Of a DNA stretch of 30,766 nt, positions 29,538 through 30,766 are shown piece by piece (the stretch's first letter is position 1; the number at the start of each line of letters is the position of its first letter). This DNA comes from HGM04593 sp045646845. Lineage in GTDB: Bacteria > Bacteroidota > Bacteroidia > Bacteroidales > Bacteroidaceae. A program made the position numbers and the translations under genes. Below the pieces are notes generated by a model that was not told where the DNA came from, ran no database searches, and saw nothing but the letters and a program-made list of their open reading frames with translations. The stretch covers positions 1 through 30,766 of the forward strand of contig JAZRLO010000012.1 in NCBI GenBank assembly GCA_045646845.1. Reading direction: 5' to 3'.

Positions 29538-30359
29538 ATGTCTAGAATTACATTTGACACACTGCTTGAGGCCGGTGCACACTTCGGTCACTTGAAACGT
29601 AAATGGAACCCCGCTATGGCTCCCTACATCTTCATGGAGCGCAATGGTATCCACATTATTGATCTGCATAAGACAGCTGCAATGACTGAGACAGCTGCCG
29701 AGGCTTTGAAGCAGATTGCAAAGAGCGGCAAGAAAATCCTTTTCGTTTCTACAAAGAAGCAGCTTAAGGAGATTGTAGCCGAGAAGGCACAGTCAGTAGC
29801 CATGCCTTACGTTATCGAGCGTTGGCCGGGCGGTATGTTGACAAACTTCCCCACAATCCGCAAGGCTGTGAAGAAGATGGCAACTATCGACAAGCTTACA
29901 ATGGACGGTACATACTCAAACCTTTCAAAGCGTGAGATTCTTCAGATCTCTCGTCAGCGTGCAAAGCTCGACAAGAACCTTGGTTCTATCGCCGACCTTA
30001 CACGTCTTCCTTCAGCAATCTTCGTGGTTGACGTAATGAAGGAGCACATTGCTGTACACGAGGCTAACCGTCTTGGTATCCCCGTATTCGCAATCGTTGA
30101 TACTAACTCTAATCCTAACGACATCGACTTCGTAATCCCCGCAAACGATGACGCTACAAAGTCAGTAGAGGTTATCCTCGACGCTTGTTGCGCTGCTATC
30201 GCTGAGGGTCTCGAGGAGCGTAAGGTTGAGAAGGTTGACGCTGTTGAGGCTGAGGGTGACGAGGAGAATGCAGAGGCAAAGAAGGCTCCACGCCGTCGCA
30301 CAACACGTGCACGTGCCGCTAAGGCAGAGGAGGCTCCTGAGGCTCCAGTTGCAGAATAA
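29538..30359 (+). CDS. rpsB: 30S ribosomal protein S2
   Basis: 273 residues. Core motifs: 'LLEAGAHFGHLKRKWNPAMAPYIF', 'NGIHIIDLHKT', 'VSTKKQLKEIV', 'RWPGGMLTNFPTIRKAV' and 'LPSAIFVVDVMKEHIAVHEANRLGIPVFAIVDTNSNPNDIDFVIPANDDA'. The C-terminus has an extra charged, Ala/Glu-rich tail with 'APRRRTTRARAAKAEEAPEAPVAE', ~40 residues longer than E. coli S2 and usual in Bacteroidota. tsf follows after 40 bp, the standard order. Confidence 0.98.
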   Translation: MSRITFDTLLEAGAHFGHLKRKWNPAMAPYIFMERNGIHIIDLHKTAAMTETAAEALKQIAKSGKKILFVSTKKQLKEIVAEKAQSVAMPYVIERWPGGMLTNFPTIRKAVKKMATIDKLTMDGTYSNLSKREILQISRQRAKLDKNLGSIADLTRLPSAIFVVDVMKEHIAVHEANRLGIPVFAIVDTNSNPNDIDFVIPANDDATKSVEVILDACCAAIAEGLEERKVEKVDAVEAEGDEENAEAKKAPRRRTTRARAAKAEEAPEAPVAE

Positions 30360-30399
30360 TCCTCAATTTATTCATTAATCTTAAAATTCAGAAAATACT

Positions 30400-30766
30400 A
30401 TGGCTGTAACAATGGCTGATATTGCCAAGCTCCGCGCAATGACCGGTGCTGGTATGATGGACTGCAAGAACGCTTTGACCGAGGGTGAGGGCGATTTTGA
30501 CAAGGCTATCGAGATTATCCGTAAGAAGGGACAGTTGGTAGCTGCTAAGCGTAGCGACCGTGAGGCTTCTGAGGGTTGTGTTCTTGTAAAGGCGGAGAAT
30601 GGCTTTGCTGCAATTATCGCTCTTAAGTGCGAGACCGACTTCGTTGCTCAGGGTGCCGACTTTGTTAAGCTTACACAGGATATCCTCGATGCTGCTGTAG
30701 CTGCAAAGTGCGCTACTATCGAGGAGGTTCAGGCTCTTCCAATGGGTGAGGGTACTGTTCAGGATG
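30400..30766 (+). CDS. tsf: Elongation factor Ts (cut by window end)
   Basis: The first 122 codons are present, from the ATG at 30400. 'MADIAKLRAMTGAGMMDCKNALTEGEGDFDKAIEII' is the N-terminal EF-Ts domain with the EF-Tu-binding region, followed by 'KCETDFVAQGADF' (TDFV motif that contacts EF-Tu). EF-Ts exchanges GDP for GTP on EF-Tu. The C-terminal half lies outside the window. Confidence 0.97.
   Translation, partial: MAVTMADIAKLRAMTGAGMMDCKNALTEGEGDFDKAIEIIRKKGQLVAAKRSDREASEGCVLVKAENGFAAIIALKCETDFVAQGADFVKLTQDILDAAVAAKCATIEEVQALPMGEGTVQD

Overview
The window looks like a Bacteroidales chromosome (Bacteroidota; a gut or oral Bacteroides/Prevotella-type organism). The evidence is Bacteroidota promoter boxes (TAnnTTTG, several with TTTG 19-20 bp upstream), starts without Shine-Dalgarno sequences, families typical of the phylum (DUF4837 lipoprotein, DUF4922-like protein fused to glycosyltransferase, DUF2147, SO_0444-type permease) and the order rplM-rpsI-rpsB-tsf. 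Genus cannot be fixed by eye.

Layout. (1) 1-2935 is AT-rich accessory DNA: a truncated small gene, a PD-(D/E)XK nuclease-like gene, its WYL-domain regulator, and an unrecognised divergent gene. A shared palindrome, CTATGCAA-N5-TTGCATAG, lies in front of both the regulator and the truncated gene. (2) 2936-4182: a DUF1295 membrane protein, an integrase-like remnant and tRNA-Ser(UGA). (3) 4359-10421: a glycerophosphodiesterase lipoprotein; pflB-pflA (anaerobic pyruvate to formate plus acetyl-CoA) with a hairpin between them; a DUF2147 exported protein; and a Cu/Zn efflux permease with a palindromic operator at its promoter. (4) 10529-18291, all minus strand, reads as one long gene run: rlmN, DUF4837 lipoprotein, pdxA, then four overlapping genes (nucleotidyltransferase, ATP-grasp, CDP-alcohol phosphotransferase, HAD phosphatase) that look like a pathway for an activated polyol or lipid head group, then an OmpA-like protein. 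(5) 18509-23556, plus strand: a glycosyltransferase/GalT-like fusion overlapping a SpoIID/LytB protein, and a GT4 glycosyltransferase. (6) 23629-26657: a hotdog thioesterase, then a TraB/GumN protein and a PepSY transmembrane protein. (7) 26658-28069: a structured repeat and an AT-rich zinc-ribbon membrane protein. (8) 28159-30766: tRNA-Leu(CAA) and the divergent ribosomal run rplM, rpsI, rpsB, tsf (cut by the window end), with structured leaders before rplM and rpsB.

The most unusual item is the PepSY protein at 25230-26657. Its second extracytoplasmic loop carries six D-A-x-S-G-A-T motifs, five of them in consecutive 27-bp repeats. This motif matches the known target of ApbE flavin transferases. 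Together with the four conserved PepSY-type histidines it suggests a membrane haem protein carrying several covalent flavins. Second is the WYL/nuclease locus with its duplicated operator. Third are two copies of a ~141-bp structured repeat, 24 kb apart, each lying between the 3' ends of convergent genes.
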